Positions 1-5,467 are shown, counted from the first letter of the stretch. The stretch is DNA of 5,467 bases from Propionibacteriaceae bacterium UBA4569 (GCA_002387005.1 DGKN01000193.1:2907-8373); one strand, 5' to 3'. The notes: generated by a model not told the origin, from the sequence alone. Made by a program: numbers and translations.

Positions 1-828
1 GGGCTGGAGGACGCGATCAGCCTCGGCACGCCCGGGCCGACCCACGACGCAGACTCCTGGACCTTCGATCTCGACCCCGGCGGTGTTGACCCCGTACTGG
101 GCATCCACAAGCTGAAGGACGCCTTCCTGGCCCGCGACCCGCACTACAGCCGCGGCATCACCGTCCCCGCGATCGTCGACACCACCACCGGCGCCGTGGT
201 CACCAATGACTTCGCCCAGATCACGCTCGACTTGTCGAGTGAGTGGAAGCGGTACCACCGCGAGGGAGCCCCCGACCTCTACCCCGAGGCGCTGCGCGCC
301 GAGATGGACGAGGTGATGGAGCGCATCTACACCGAGGTCAACAACGGCGTCTACCGGTGTGGTTTCGCCGGAACGCAGGAGGCCTACGACGCCGCCTACG
401 ACCGACTGTGGACCGCGCTCGACTGGTTGGAGGAGCTTCTGGCCAGCCAGCGCTACCTGATGGGGGAGTCGATCACCGAGGCCGACGTCCGGCTGTTCAC
501 CACGCTGGTGCGCTTCGACGCCGTCTACCACGGCCACTTCAAGTGCAACCGAAACAAGCTCACCGAAATGCCCGTGCTATGGGCCTACGCCCGCGACCTC
601 TACCAGACCCCCGGCTTCGGCGACACCATCGACTTCGAGCAGATCAAGGCGCACTACTACGTCGTCCACACCGACCTGAACCCGCTGTCGATCATCCCCA
701 AGGGCCCCGACCTGTCGGGGTGGCTGACGCCGCACGGACGTGAGGCACTGGGCGGACGCCCGTTCGGTGACGGCACTGCCCCCGGCCCGGTCCGCGCTGG
801 AGAACAGTCACCGCACACCCTGTGGTGA
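1..828 (+). CDS. Glutathionyl-hydroquinone reductase-type enzyme (Xi-class GST, YqjG/ECM4 family), C-terminal part
   Basis: Partial gene: the frame is open from the first base to the TGA at 826-828, giving 275 residues. The family is usually about 320-330 residues, so some 50 residues with the catalytic Cys (CPWA-type motif) lie outside the window. Visible residues include the end of the thioredoxin-like domain with cis-Pro P56 in TVPAI (54-58). The all-helical domain follows, with the family signatures NNGVYRCGF (114-122), YLMG (152-155), a TEADVRLFTTLVRFD stretch (from about 159) ending in HFKC, and a late PHGREALGG tail. Known family role: cytosolic thiol-dependent reduction of S-conjugated hydroquinones, the thiol being glutathione in proteobacteria and fungi. 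Odd point: the usual NESSEI thiol-contact motif reads TNDFAQI (68-74), and actinomycetes generally use mycothiol, so the cofactor may differ (inference). The next gene begins 4 bases after the stop, suggesting co-transcription and translational coupling. Family assignment is firm; physiological substrate unknown. Confidence 0.92.
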   Translation, partial: GLEDAISLGTPGPTHDADSWTFDLDPGGVDPVLGIHKLKDAFLARDPHYSRGITVPAIVDTTTGAVVTNDFAQITLDLSSEWKRYHREGAPDLYPEALRAEMDEVMERIYTEVNNGVYRCGFAGTQEAYDAAYDRLWTALDWLEELLASQRYLMGESITEADVRLFTTLVRFDAVYHGHFKCNRNKLTEMPVLWAYARDLYQTPGFGDTIDFEQIKAHYYVVHTDLNPLSIIPKGPDLSGWLTPHGREALGGRPFGDGTAPGPVRAGEQSPHTLW

Positions 829-832
829 GAGG

Positions 833-1834
833 ATGACCACCTCGTCGTCAACCAAGGAGCAGGCGCGCGGGAGATCCGGGAGAGGTCACCCCCAGCATCC
901 TGTGCTGCTGCTGGCCGCGGCTGCAGCCGGTGGCGCCATGGCCGTGCAGGCCAGGGCGAATGGCGCGCTGGCAGCGCATCTGGGATCTGCGCCGTGGGCG
1001 GCCCTGTGGAGCTTCGGTTCGGGGCTGATGGTGCTGACCTGTGGCCTGTTGCTGCTGCCGCGATCGCGGGGGGGCCTTCGCCAGGTGGGCGTCGCATTGC
1101 GCGCCCAGCACCTGCGGTGGTGGGAGGTGTTGGGCGGTCTGGGCGGTGCCTTCTTCATTGCGGTCCAGTCCTTCGCCGTGCCCCAGACCGGCGTAGCCCT
1201 TTTCACCATCGCCCTCGTCGGCGGACAGACCGCGAGCTCGCTGATGGTCGACAGGCTGGGCCTGGGGCCGGCGGGAATCTCCCCATTGAGCGCTGGGCGG
1301 GTGTTGGCTGCTCTCGCCACCTTCGGGGGCGTAACCATCGCCTCCATGTCCCGCAGTTCGGGCGCCGATCACGGCATGGCGCTGCTGGCCATGGCTCTCA
1401 CCATCCTCGCTGGTGGCGCGATGGCGGTGCAGCAGGCCATCAACGGCAAGCTGAACGTGGCCTCGAAGGACGTGATCGCCACCACCTTCGTGAACTTCGC
1501 GTGGGGCACGCTGGCCCTGGGCCTGTGGGGAGTCGGCCTGCTGGCATCCGGTCGGGTGGGTGTGCCCGAGCTCGGTCATGTGCCCTGGTGGTCCCTGGCC
1601 GGGGGGCTGATCGGGGTCGGCTACGTGGCAGCCATGGCTGCGTTCGTTCGAAGCCTGGGTGTGCTCGTGGCTGCGCTGCTGTCCTTGGCCGGCCAGCTGG
1701 TCATGGCCGTCGTCATCGACATCGTCACCGGCTCCGCGCCGGTCACGGGAAGCCTCCTGCTGGGCGTGCTGACCACGCTGGCTGCCGCCGCGATCGCAGG
1801 CCTGGCCGCTCGGGGTTCCCGCGTCTCGGAATAG
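833..1834 (+). CDS. DMT-superfamily permease, YdcZ (DUF606) type, two 5-helix halves
   Basis: Integral membrane protein of 333 residues from the ATG at 833, probably a small-molecule exporter; the substrate cannot be read. After a 22-residue basic, hydrophilic N-terminus there are about ten hydrophobic segments. The two halves repeat: GGAMAVQARANG (33-44) matches GGAMAVQQAING (194-205), and WWEVLGGLGGAFF (96-108) matches WWSLAGGLIGVGY (252-264). Each half ends in an Ala/Gly-rich helix (155-171 and 306-325). Many YdcZ relatives are single 5-helix proteins of about 150 residues, so this is the fused, duplicated form. Start choice: 833 lies 4 bases after the upstream TGA. GAGAGG directly abuts the ATG, which is too close for a normal ribosome site, so translational coupling is likely. 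Longer in-frame starts at 740 (ATG) or 767 (GTG) would overlap the upstream gene and add unconserved-looking residues. Second gene of the probable three-gene operon. Confidence 0.88.
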   Translation: MTTSSSTKEQARGRSGRGHPQHPVLLLAAAAAGGAMAVQARANGALAAHLGSAPWAALWSFGSGLMVLTCGLLLLPRSRGGLRQVGVALRAQHLRWWEVLGGLGGAFFIAVQSFAVPQTGVALFTIALVGGQTASSLMVDRLGLGPAGISPLSAGRVLAALATFGGVTIASMSRSSGADHGMALLAMALTILAGGAMAVQQAINGKLNVASKDVIATTFVNFAWGTLALGLWGVGLLASGRVGVPELGHVPWWSLAGGLIGVGYVAAMAAFVRSLGVLVAALLSLAGQLVMAVVIDIVTGSAPVTGSLLLGVLTTLAAAAIAGLAARGSRVSE

Positions 1835-1862
1835 ACGCGTCCCACAACAGGGTTGAGCAACC

Positions 1863-2876
1863 ATGAGCAACCTCCCGCTGTCAGTACTGGATCTCGTCCC
1901 CGTCGTCGAGCACGGCACCTCCGCGCAGGCCATGGCCCGCGCCATCCCCCTCGCCAAGGCCGCGGACGAGCTGGACTACCGCCGGTACTGGGTCGCCGAG
2001 CACCACAACATGCCGGCCGTCGCGTCCACCTCGCCGCCCGTGATCATCGCCGCCCTCGGCGCGCACACGCAGCGCATCCGAGTCGGGTCCGGGGGAGTCA
2101 TGCTGCCCAACCACGCTCCCTACGTGGTGGCCGAACAGTTCGCCGCCCTCGAGGCGCAGTACCCGGGCCGCGTCGACCTGGGCATCGGACGCGCTCCCGG
2201 CACCGACCAGCGGACGGCGGCCGCGCTGCGCCGTGACCCGGACGGGCTCAACGTCCACGACTTCCCCCAGCACGTGCTCGAGGTGATGAGCTGGCTCGGC
2301 GACAACCGTCTGGAGAACCCGCAGTCGGCCCACCTGGCCGCCACACCGGTGGCCGAGGGCACCCCCGAGGTGTGGTTGCTGGGCAGCTCGGGCTACTCGG
2401 CGCAGCTGGCCGGAATGCTGGGCGTGCGCTACTGCTACGCCCACCACTTCGGCCAGATGGACGAGGTGGAGGTGATGGAGGCCTACCGTTCCCGTTTCGA
2501 GCCCTCGGCGACCCTGCCCGAGCCCTACGCCATGGTCTGCACCTCGGTGATCACCGCCGGCACCGAGGAGCAGGCGCAGTACCTCGCCGGCCCGTCCAAG
2601 GTGATGGCGCTTGCTCTGCGCACCAACAAGCTGGGCCCGATCGTCAGCCCCGAGACCGCCGCCGTGCAGGAGTTCAGCCCGCTGGACGAGGCGATGCTCT
2701 CGCAGCTGCCCGCGACCAAGTTCCTGGGCACACCGGAGACGGTGAAGCCGCAACTGCAGGCCCTGGTCGAGCGCACCGGAGTGCAGGAGCTGATGGTGAC
2801 GGCCACCACCTTTGACGTCCAGACCCGTGTCGACACACTTCGGGACGTCGCCGCGATGGGCCTGCAGACCAGCTGA
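1863..2876 (+). CDS. LLM-class flavin-dependent monooxygenase (YhbW/MsnO8-like)
   Basis: Complete gene, 337 residues, close to the length of E. coli YhbW-type proteins. It is a single TIM-barrel, luciferase-fold enzyme expected to use reduced FMN supplied by a separate reductase and O2 to oxidise a small organic substrate in the cytosol; the substrate is unknown. Visible family motifs: YWVAEHHNMP (42-51), VGSGGVMLPNHAPYVVAEQF (74-93), then a YPGRVDLGIGRAPGTD stretch (100-115), the phosphate/flavin-side PEVWLLGSSGYSAQLAG block (168-184), and a C-terminal TGVQELMVT strand with a closing helix (305-331). No signal peptide or membrane segment. It starts 28 bp after the permease stop. AGGG at 1849-1852 is the only ribosome-site candidate, with a 10-nt spacer, so initiation looks weak. 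The start is supported because motif LPLSVLDLVPV begins at residue 4. Last gene of the probable operon, followed by a strong hairpin. Subfamily confidence is lower than superfamily confidence. Confidence 0.93.
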   Translation: MSNLPLSVLDLVPVVEHGTSAQAMARAIPLAKAADELDYRRYWVAEHHNMPAVASTSPPVIIAALGAHTQRIRVGSGGVMLPNHAPYVVAEQFAALEAQYPGRVDLGIGRAPGTDQRTAAALRRDPDGLNVHDFPQHVLEVMSWLGDNRLENPQSAHLAATPVAEGTPEVWLLGSSGYSAQLAGMLGVRYCYAHHFGQMDEVEVMEAYRSRFEPSATLPEPYAMVCTSVITAGTEEQAQYLAGPSKVMALALRTNKLGPIVSPETAAVQEFSPLDEAMLSQLPATKFLGTPETVKPQLQALVERTGVQELMVTATTFDVQTRVDTLRDVAAMGLQTS

Positions 2877-2890
2877 CGGATCGGATTCCC

Positions 2891-2937
2891 AGACAATGAG
2901 CAAGGCCCCCGCCATCTGGCGGGGGCCTTGCTCGTCT
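2891..2937. terminator. Strong hairpin, probable bidirectional terminator
   Basis: A perfect 16-bp stem, GAGCAAGGCCCCCGCC (2898-2913) with its complement (2918-2933), closes a 4-nt ATCT loop. The stem can extend by AGAC/GTCT (2891-2894 with 2934-2937) across a 3-nt AAT bulge. There is no U-tract on either strand, as is common for actinobacterial hairpin terminators. It lies 21 bp past the LLM gene stop core-to-core and 21 bp past the stop of the converging small gene, so one element can serve both transcripts. Confidence 0.85.
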
Positions 2938-2954
2938 CGGCGTTCAGCTGGCTG

Positions 2955-3152
2955 TCAGCTGACCTTCCCGGTCTCGTCCTGGATCTTGAGGGCGACCTGC
3001 TTCAGCTTGTCGCTGTGGGCGCGGGCGTGGTGCGCGCAGAACAGCAGTTCGCCGCCGGAGCTCATGACGACGCGCAGGTAGGCCTGGGCTCCGCAACGGT
3101 CGCAACGGTCCGACGCGTCCAGCGTGCGGTCCTCCATGACTGTGGTGCTCAC
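2955..3152 (-). CDS. Small zinc-ribbon-like protein (DUF7455 family)
   Basis: 65 codons, read from the GTG at 3150-3152 to the TGA at 2955-2957. Putative metal ligands are C17 and C20 (CDRC) plus C39 and H42, with H41 and H46 nearby (FCAHHARAH), so a small zinc ribbon or treble-clef fold is likely. A helix-prone, Lys-rich tail ends in DETGK. It is predicted cytosolic, with no signal peptide or membrane segment. I recognise the MSTTVMEDRTL...DRCDRCGAQAY...ELLFCAHH pattern as a conserved actinobacterial family of unknown function. The start was set by the GGAGG at 3157-3161, 4 bases upstream. An ATG at 3183-3185 would add 11 residues, including the palindromic region, and an internal ATG at 3135-3137 has no ribosome site. 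The gene is divergent from parE and converges on the LLM gene across a shared terminator. A nucleic-acid or topoisomerase-related role is only a guess from context. Confidence 0.85.
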   Translation of the reverse strand: MSTTVMEDRTLDASDRCDRCGAQAYLRVVMSSGGELLFCAHHARAHSDKLKQVALKIQDETGKVS

Positions 3153-3156
3153 AGTG

Positions 3157-3161
3157 CCTCC
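3157..3161 (-). promoter_or_regulatory. Ribosome binding site deciding the GTG start of the small zinc-ribbon gene
   Basis: On the minus strand GGAGG is followed by CACT and then GTG. It is the only strong Shine-Dalgarno core near the three candidate starts. The 4-nt spacer is slightly short but usable. Confidence 0.7.
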
Positions 3162-3164
3162 ATT

Positions 3165-3189
3165 CACTCGGTGCGAGTGCTGCACTCGC
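3165..3189. repeat. Phased CACTCG / CGAGTG / CACTCG motif, possible operator
   Basis: Three 6-bp elements alternate in orientation at an exact 9-bp pitch: CACTCG at 3165-3170, CGAGTG at 3174-3179 and CACTCG at 3183-3188. The last two lie inside a perfect 17-bp palindrome, GCGAGTGC-T-GCACTCGC (3173-3189). The array sits 13-37 bp upstream of the small gene's start. A -35-like TTGACC lies just beyond it on the minus strand (3199-3204), so it would overlap the -10 region or 5' leader. It could be a repressor site or an RNA hairpin. It resembles the GCACTC/GAGTGC arms of CIRCE but lacks the 9-bp gap, so HrcA is not supported. Confidence 0.5.
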
Positions 3190-3198
3190 GCTCGTAGG

Positions 3199-3204
3199 GG
3201 TCAA
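3199..3204 (-). promoter_or_regulatory. Possible -35 element for the small zinc-ribbon gene
   Basis: TTGACC on the minus strand matches five of six consensus bases. The -10 that would follow at 17 bp is AGCACT, a poor match lying inside the palindrome, so the promoter is only tentative. Confidence 0.3.
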
Positions 3205-3309
3205 CGCGTCCAACTGGTGCTTTGTTCCCGGTGCCCGGCCCCCTGCCACCCACAGTACCCAGCGCGTGGTGCCACGGCGTGGAGGCGGGGAATTGGTCGT
3301 GGCGCCCAC

Positions 3310-3315
3310 TAACCT
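3310..3315 (+). promoter_or_regulatory. Candidate -10 of a leaderless parE promoter
   Basis: TAACCT fits the TAnnnT actinobacterial -10 form. Its last T is 7 bases before the G of the GTG at 3322, the usual distance to a transcription start, so the mRNA could begin at the start codon. There is no Shine-Dalgarno sequence upstream of that GTG, which agrees. A -35 at 17 bp (GGGGAA, 3287-3292) is not consensus. Confidence 0.5.
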
Positions 3316-3321
3316 TCATGG

Positions 3322-5406
3322 GTGCCGAACGAGAAGAATGTGCCCGCCCAGGGGGGCCGCGAGTACGAGGCCAAGCACCTGCTCGTCCTTGAAGGACTGG
3401 AAGCGGTGCGCAAGCGCCCGGCCATGTACATCGGGTCCACTGACACCAAGGGCCTGATGCACTGCCTGTGGGAGATCATCGACAACGCGATCGACGAAGC
3501 ACTCGGCGGTGCCGGCGACTCGATCGAGATCTTCCTCAACGCCGACGGCTCGGTGCAGGTGGACGACCACGCCCGCGGCATGCCCGTCGACACCGAACCC
3601 CGCACCGGGCTGAGCGGAGTCGAGGTCATCTTCACCAAGCTGCACGCCGGCGGAAAGTTCGGCGGCGGGGCCTACAACGCGACCGGTGGACTGCACGGCG
3701 TCGGCGCCTCGGTCGTCAACGCGCTGAGCTCCCGGCTCGACGTGCAGGTCGACCGCAACTCCAAGACCTACGAGATGAGCTTCCGGCGCGGTACCCCCGG
3801 CGTCTTCGACGGTCCGGGCCCCGACGCGCCGTTCACGCCCACCTCAGGGCTGCGCGAGGTGGGCAAGGCAAAGCGCGGCGTCACCGGTTCGCGGGTGCGT
3901 TACTGGCCCGACCGCCAGATCTTCCTCAAGGACGCCCAGCTCAACGTCGACTCGCTGCTGGCCCGCGCGCGCCAGTCGTCCTTCCTGGTGCCTGGGCTGA
4001 AGTTCACCGTCACCGACCGGCGCAACGGCGCGGACGACGTGGAGGTCTTCCACCACGAGGGTGGCATCAGCGAGTTCTGTGACTTCCTCAGCGAGGGTGA
4101 CCCGGTCACCGACGTGTTGCGGTTGCAGGGCAGCGACCAGTTCGTCGAGACCGTCCCGATGCTGGACGCCGAGACGGGCGCGATGACCCCTCAAGACGTG
4201 CAGCGCACCCTCGACGTCGACATCGCCGTGCGCTGGAGCAACACCTACGACACGACGGTGAAGAGCTTCGTCAACATCATCTCCACGCCCAAGGGCGGCA
4301 CCCATGTCACCGGTTTCGAGCGGGCGATGACCCGCTCGTTCACCAGGGCGATGGAGGGCACCCGCATCATGAAGGCGGGCGACGAGATCATCAAGGACGA
4401 CTGTCTGGAGGGGCTCACCGCCGTCGTCACGGTGCGCCTGGCGGAGCCGCAGTTCGAGGGTCAGACGAAGGAGGTGCTCGGCACCCCGCCCGCCACCCGA
4501 ATCGTCCAGCGCGTGGTCGAGCGCGAGCTGGGCGACTTCCTCACCTCGACCAAGCCAGCGCAGAAGGCACAGGCACGCAACCTGATGGAGAAGGTGATCG
4601 GCGCCTCGCGCACCCGCGTCGCCGCCCGCGCCCACAAGGAGAACCAGCGCCGCAAGAATGCGCTGGAGTCGAGTTCGCTGCCGCCCAAGTTGAAGGACTG
4701 CCGCTCCAACGACTCGGAGAAGACCGAACTGTTCATCGTCGAGGGTGACTCGGCGCTGGGGACGGCCGGACGGGCCCGCAACTCGGAGTTCCAGGCCTTG
4801 CTCCCGATCCGGGGCAAGATCCTCAACGTCCAGAAGGCCTCGGTCGGCGACATGCTCAAGAACGTCGAGTGCGCCGCGATCATCCAAGTGGTCGGCGCCG
4901 GTTCCGGCCGTACCTTCGAGCTGGACCAGGCGCGCTATGGAAAGGTCATCTTCATGGCCGACGCCGATTCCGATGGCGCGCACATCCGCACCCTGCTGGC
5001 GACCCTCTTCTTCAAGTACATGCGCCCGATGGTGGAGGCCGGCCGGGTGTATTCGGCCGTCCCGCCGCTGCACCGTTTCGAGCTGACCAACCCGCGCCGC
5101 GGTCAGGAGCGCTACATCTACACCTACTCCGACGCGGAGTACCGGCGCAAGACGGCAGAGCTCACCAAGAAGGGCATCAACTTCAAGGAGCCCCAGCGCT
5201 ACAAGGGCCTCGGCGAGATGGACGCCGACCAGCTCAAGGAGACCACGATGGACCCCCGGCACCGTGCCCTGCGCCGGATCACCGTGGACGAGATCGAGGC
5301 CGCCGAGGCGGTCTTCGAGAAGCTGATGGGCAACGATGTCGCCCCCCGCAAGGAGTTCATCGTCGAGGGTGCCTACCTGCTCGACCAGGAGCAGATCGAC
5401 GCCTGA
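3322..5406 (+). CDS. parE: DNA topoisomerase IV subunit B (ParE; GyrB2-type)
   Basis: Complete, 694 residues, normal for actinobacterial ParE. It is the ATPase/TOPRIM half of an A2B2 type IIA topoisomerase that decatenates and relaxes DNA; the partner ParC is not in the window. ATPase domain: RKRPAMYIGST (30-40), catalytic E51 and Mg-binding N55 in EIIDNAIDEA, the adenine-binding box at D82 (DHARG instead of DNGRG), GGKFGG (110-115), ATP-lid TGGLHGVG (121-128), R145 at the coumarin-contact position and T188. Transducer: GGTHVTGFE (325-333) and the gamma-phosphate QTK loop (Q381-K383). TOPRIM: EGDSALGTA (474-482) with E474, PIRGKILNV (495-503), and DADSDGAH with D547, D549 and D551. C-terminal: YKGLGEMDADQLKETTMDP (627-645). 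The GTG at 3322 lacks a ribosome site but suits leaderless initiation. An in-frame GTG at 3340 (residue 7) preceded by GAGAAG is the alternative. Calling it ParE rather than primary GyrB rests on sequence style and on the absence of the dnaA-dnaN-recF neighbourhood in this window. Confidence 0.93.
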   Translation: MPNEKNVPAQGGREYEAKHLLVLEGLEAVRKRPAMYIGSTDTKGLMHCLWEIIDNAIDEALGGAGDSIEIFLNADGSVQVDDHARGMPVDTEPRTGLSGVEVIFTKLHAGGKFGGGAYNATGGLHGVGASVVNALSSRLDVQVDRNSKTYEMSFRRGTPGVFDGPGPDAPFTPTSGLREVGKAKRGVTGSRVRYWPDRQIFLKDAQLNVDSLLARARQSSFLVPGLKFTVTDRRNGADDVEVFHHEGGISEFCDFLSEGDPVTDVLRLQGSDQFVETVPMLDAETGAMTPQDVQRTLDVDIAVRWSNTYDTTVKSFVNIISTPKGGTHVTGFERAMTRSFTRAMEGTRIMKAGDEIIKDDCLEGLTAVVTVRLAEPQFEGQTKEVLGTPPATRIVQRVVERELGDFLTSTKPAQKAQARNLMEKVIGASRTRVAARAHKENQRRKNALESSSLPPKLKDCRSNDSEKTELFIVEGDSALGTAGRARNSEFQALLPIRGKILNVQKASVGDMLKNVECAAIIQVVGAGSGRTFELDQARYGKVIFMADADSDGAHIRTLLATLFFKYMRPMVEAGRVYSAVPPLHRFELTNPRRGQERYIYTYSDAEYRRKTAELTKKGINFKEPQRYKGLGEMDADQLKETTMDPRHRALRRITVDEIEAAEAVFEKLMGNDVAPRKEFIVEGAYLLDQEQIDA

Positions 5407-5417
5407 CCTGGCCGGGG

Positions 5418-5433
5418 TGAGTTCTGGAACTCA
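5418..5433. terminator. Small hairpin after parE, weak terminator candidate
   Basis: TGAGTTC (5418-5424), a 2-nt TG gap, then GAACTCA (5427-5433) form a perfect 7-bp inverted repeat starting 12 bases after the parE stop. In RNA this would fold as a 6-bp stem with a CUGG tetraloop. It is short, AT-moderate and lacks a U-tract, so it could equally be a protein-binding palindrome. Confidence 0.35.
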
Positions 5434-5465
5434 GATTCAACCCGATCAGGGTCGCCCAGATTCAA
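5432..5465 (+). repeat. Direct repeat CAGATTCAA, 25-bp spacing
   Basis: The 9-mer CAGATTCAA occurs at 5432-5440 and again at 5457-5465, start to start 25 bp. It is AT-rich against its surroundings. The window ends 2 bases later, so whether it continues as an array or is a regulatory pair for the next gene cannot be seen. Confidence 0.4.
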
Positions 5466-5467
5466 TC

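Noticed and set aside
740..832. Longer N-terminus for the permease (ATG 740 or GTG 767)
   Set aside because: It would overlap the upstream gene by up to 89 bases and adds a hydrophilic stretch without family resemblance; the ATG at 833 fits a coupled start.
848..1957. A 369-codon open frame on the minus strand opposite the permease and the LLM start
   Set aside because: Its translation is low-complexity (Gln/His/Gly/Arg-rich), as expected for the complement of GC3-rich codons, and it overlaps two recognisable genes. It shows no motif or ribosome site.
1881..2915. A 344-codon minus-strand open frame opposite the LLM gene
   Set aside because: It runs through the terminator hairpin, is His/Gly/Arg-rich, and is antisense to a clear family member.
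3165..3189. CIRCE element (HrcA operator)
   Set aside because: The arms resemble GCACTC/GAGTGC, but the gaps are 3-5 bp rather than 9, and no heat-shock gene is adjacent.
3265..3276. Inverted repeat CGTGG-TG-CCACG upstream of parE
   Set aside because: Arms of 5 bp in very GC-rich DNA are expected by chance, and there is no second copy or clear link to the promoter.
3318..3392. ATG at 3318 as a parE start or a leader peptide
   Set aside because: It is out of frame with parE and stops after 24 codons. It lies only 3 bases after the -10-like box, so a leaderless transcript would not contain it, and it has no ribosome site.
3844..5262. A 472-codon minus-strand open frame inside parE
   Set aside because: It is a mirror of the strong parE codon bias (Leu/Val/Asp/His-rich) with no domain signature; parE on the + strand is unambiguous.
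1..5467. CRISPR arrays, tRNA/rRNA genes, insertion sequences, prophage or toxin-antitoxin modules
   Set aside because: No repeat-spacer pattern, cloverleaf sequence, transposase or integrase motif, or toxin-antitoxin pair was seen on either strand.

Overview
The window is high-GC bacterial DNA, dense in genes, with GTG starts, weak Shine-Dalgarno sequences and a U-tract-free terminator. The type IIA topoisomerase B subunit has the sequence style of actinobacterial ParE (EGDSALGTA, ARNSEFQALLPIRGKILNV). The small zinc-ribbon-like gene beside it also belongs to an actinobacterial family. The source is therefore very probably an actinomycete (Actinomycetota). A Propionibacteriales-like host is possible, but the sequence alone does not settle it.

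Left region (1-2876, all on +): three closely spaced genes read as one probable operon. The first is the C-terminal 275 residues of a glutathionyl-hydroquinone reductase-type (Xi-class GST, YqjG/ECM4) enzyme, whose start lies outside the window. Four bases later comes a 10-helix DMT-superfamily permease of the YdcZ type with a clear internal duplication. After a further 28 bp comes a YhbW/MsnO8-like luciferase-fold flavin-dependent monooxygenase. Together they suggest handling of quinones or other small electrophilic or aromatic compounds: thiol-dependent reduction, export and flavin-dependent oxidation. This is inference from context, since none of the three substrates can be read from sequence.

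Middle (2877-3321): a strong hairpin with a 16-bp perfect stem separates the operon from a converging 65-codon gene (DUF7455-like, C-x2-C...C-x2-H). That gene is divergent from the topoisomerase gene across a 169-bp spacer. The spacer holds a three-fold phased CACTCG/CGAGTG motif close to the small gene, and a TAnnnT -10 placed so that the topoisomerase mRNA could start exactly at its GTG codon (leaderless).

Right region (3322-5406, +): a complete 694-residue ParE/GyrB2-type ATPase-TOPRIM subunit with all catalytic motifs. Its nucleotide-binding DNGRG box reads DHARG. The last 61 bases hold a small hairpin and a 9-bp direct repeat with 25-bp spacing, cut by the window edge.

I did not find a convincing undescribed system. 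The most useful leads are the altered thiol-binding motif of the hydroquinone reductase in a probable mycothiol-using host, the phased motif upstream of the small gene, and the leaderless parE start.
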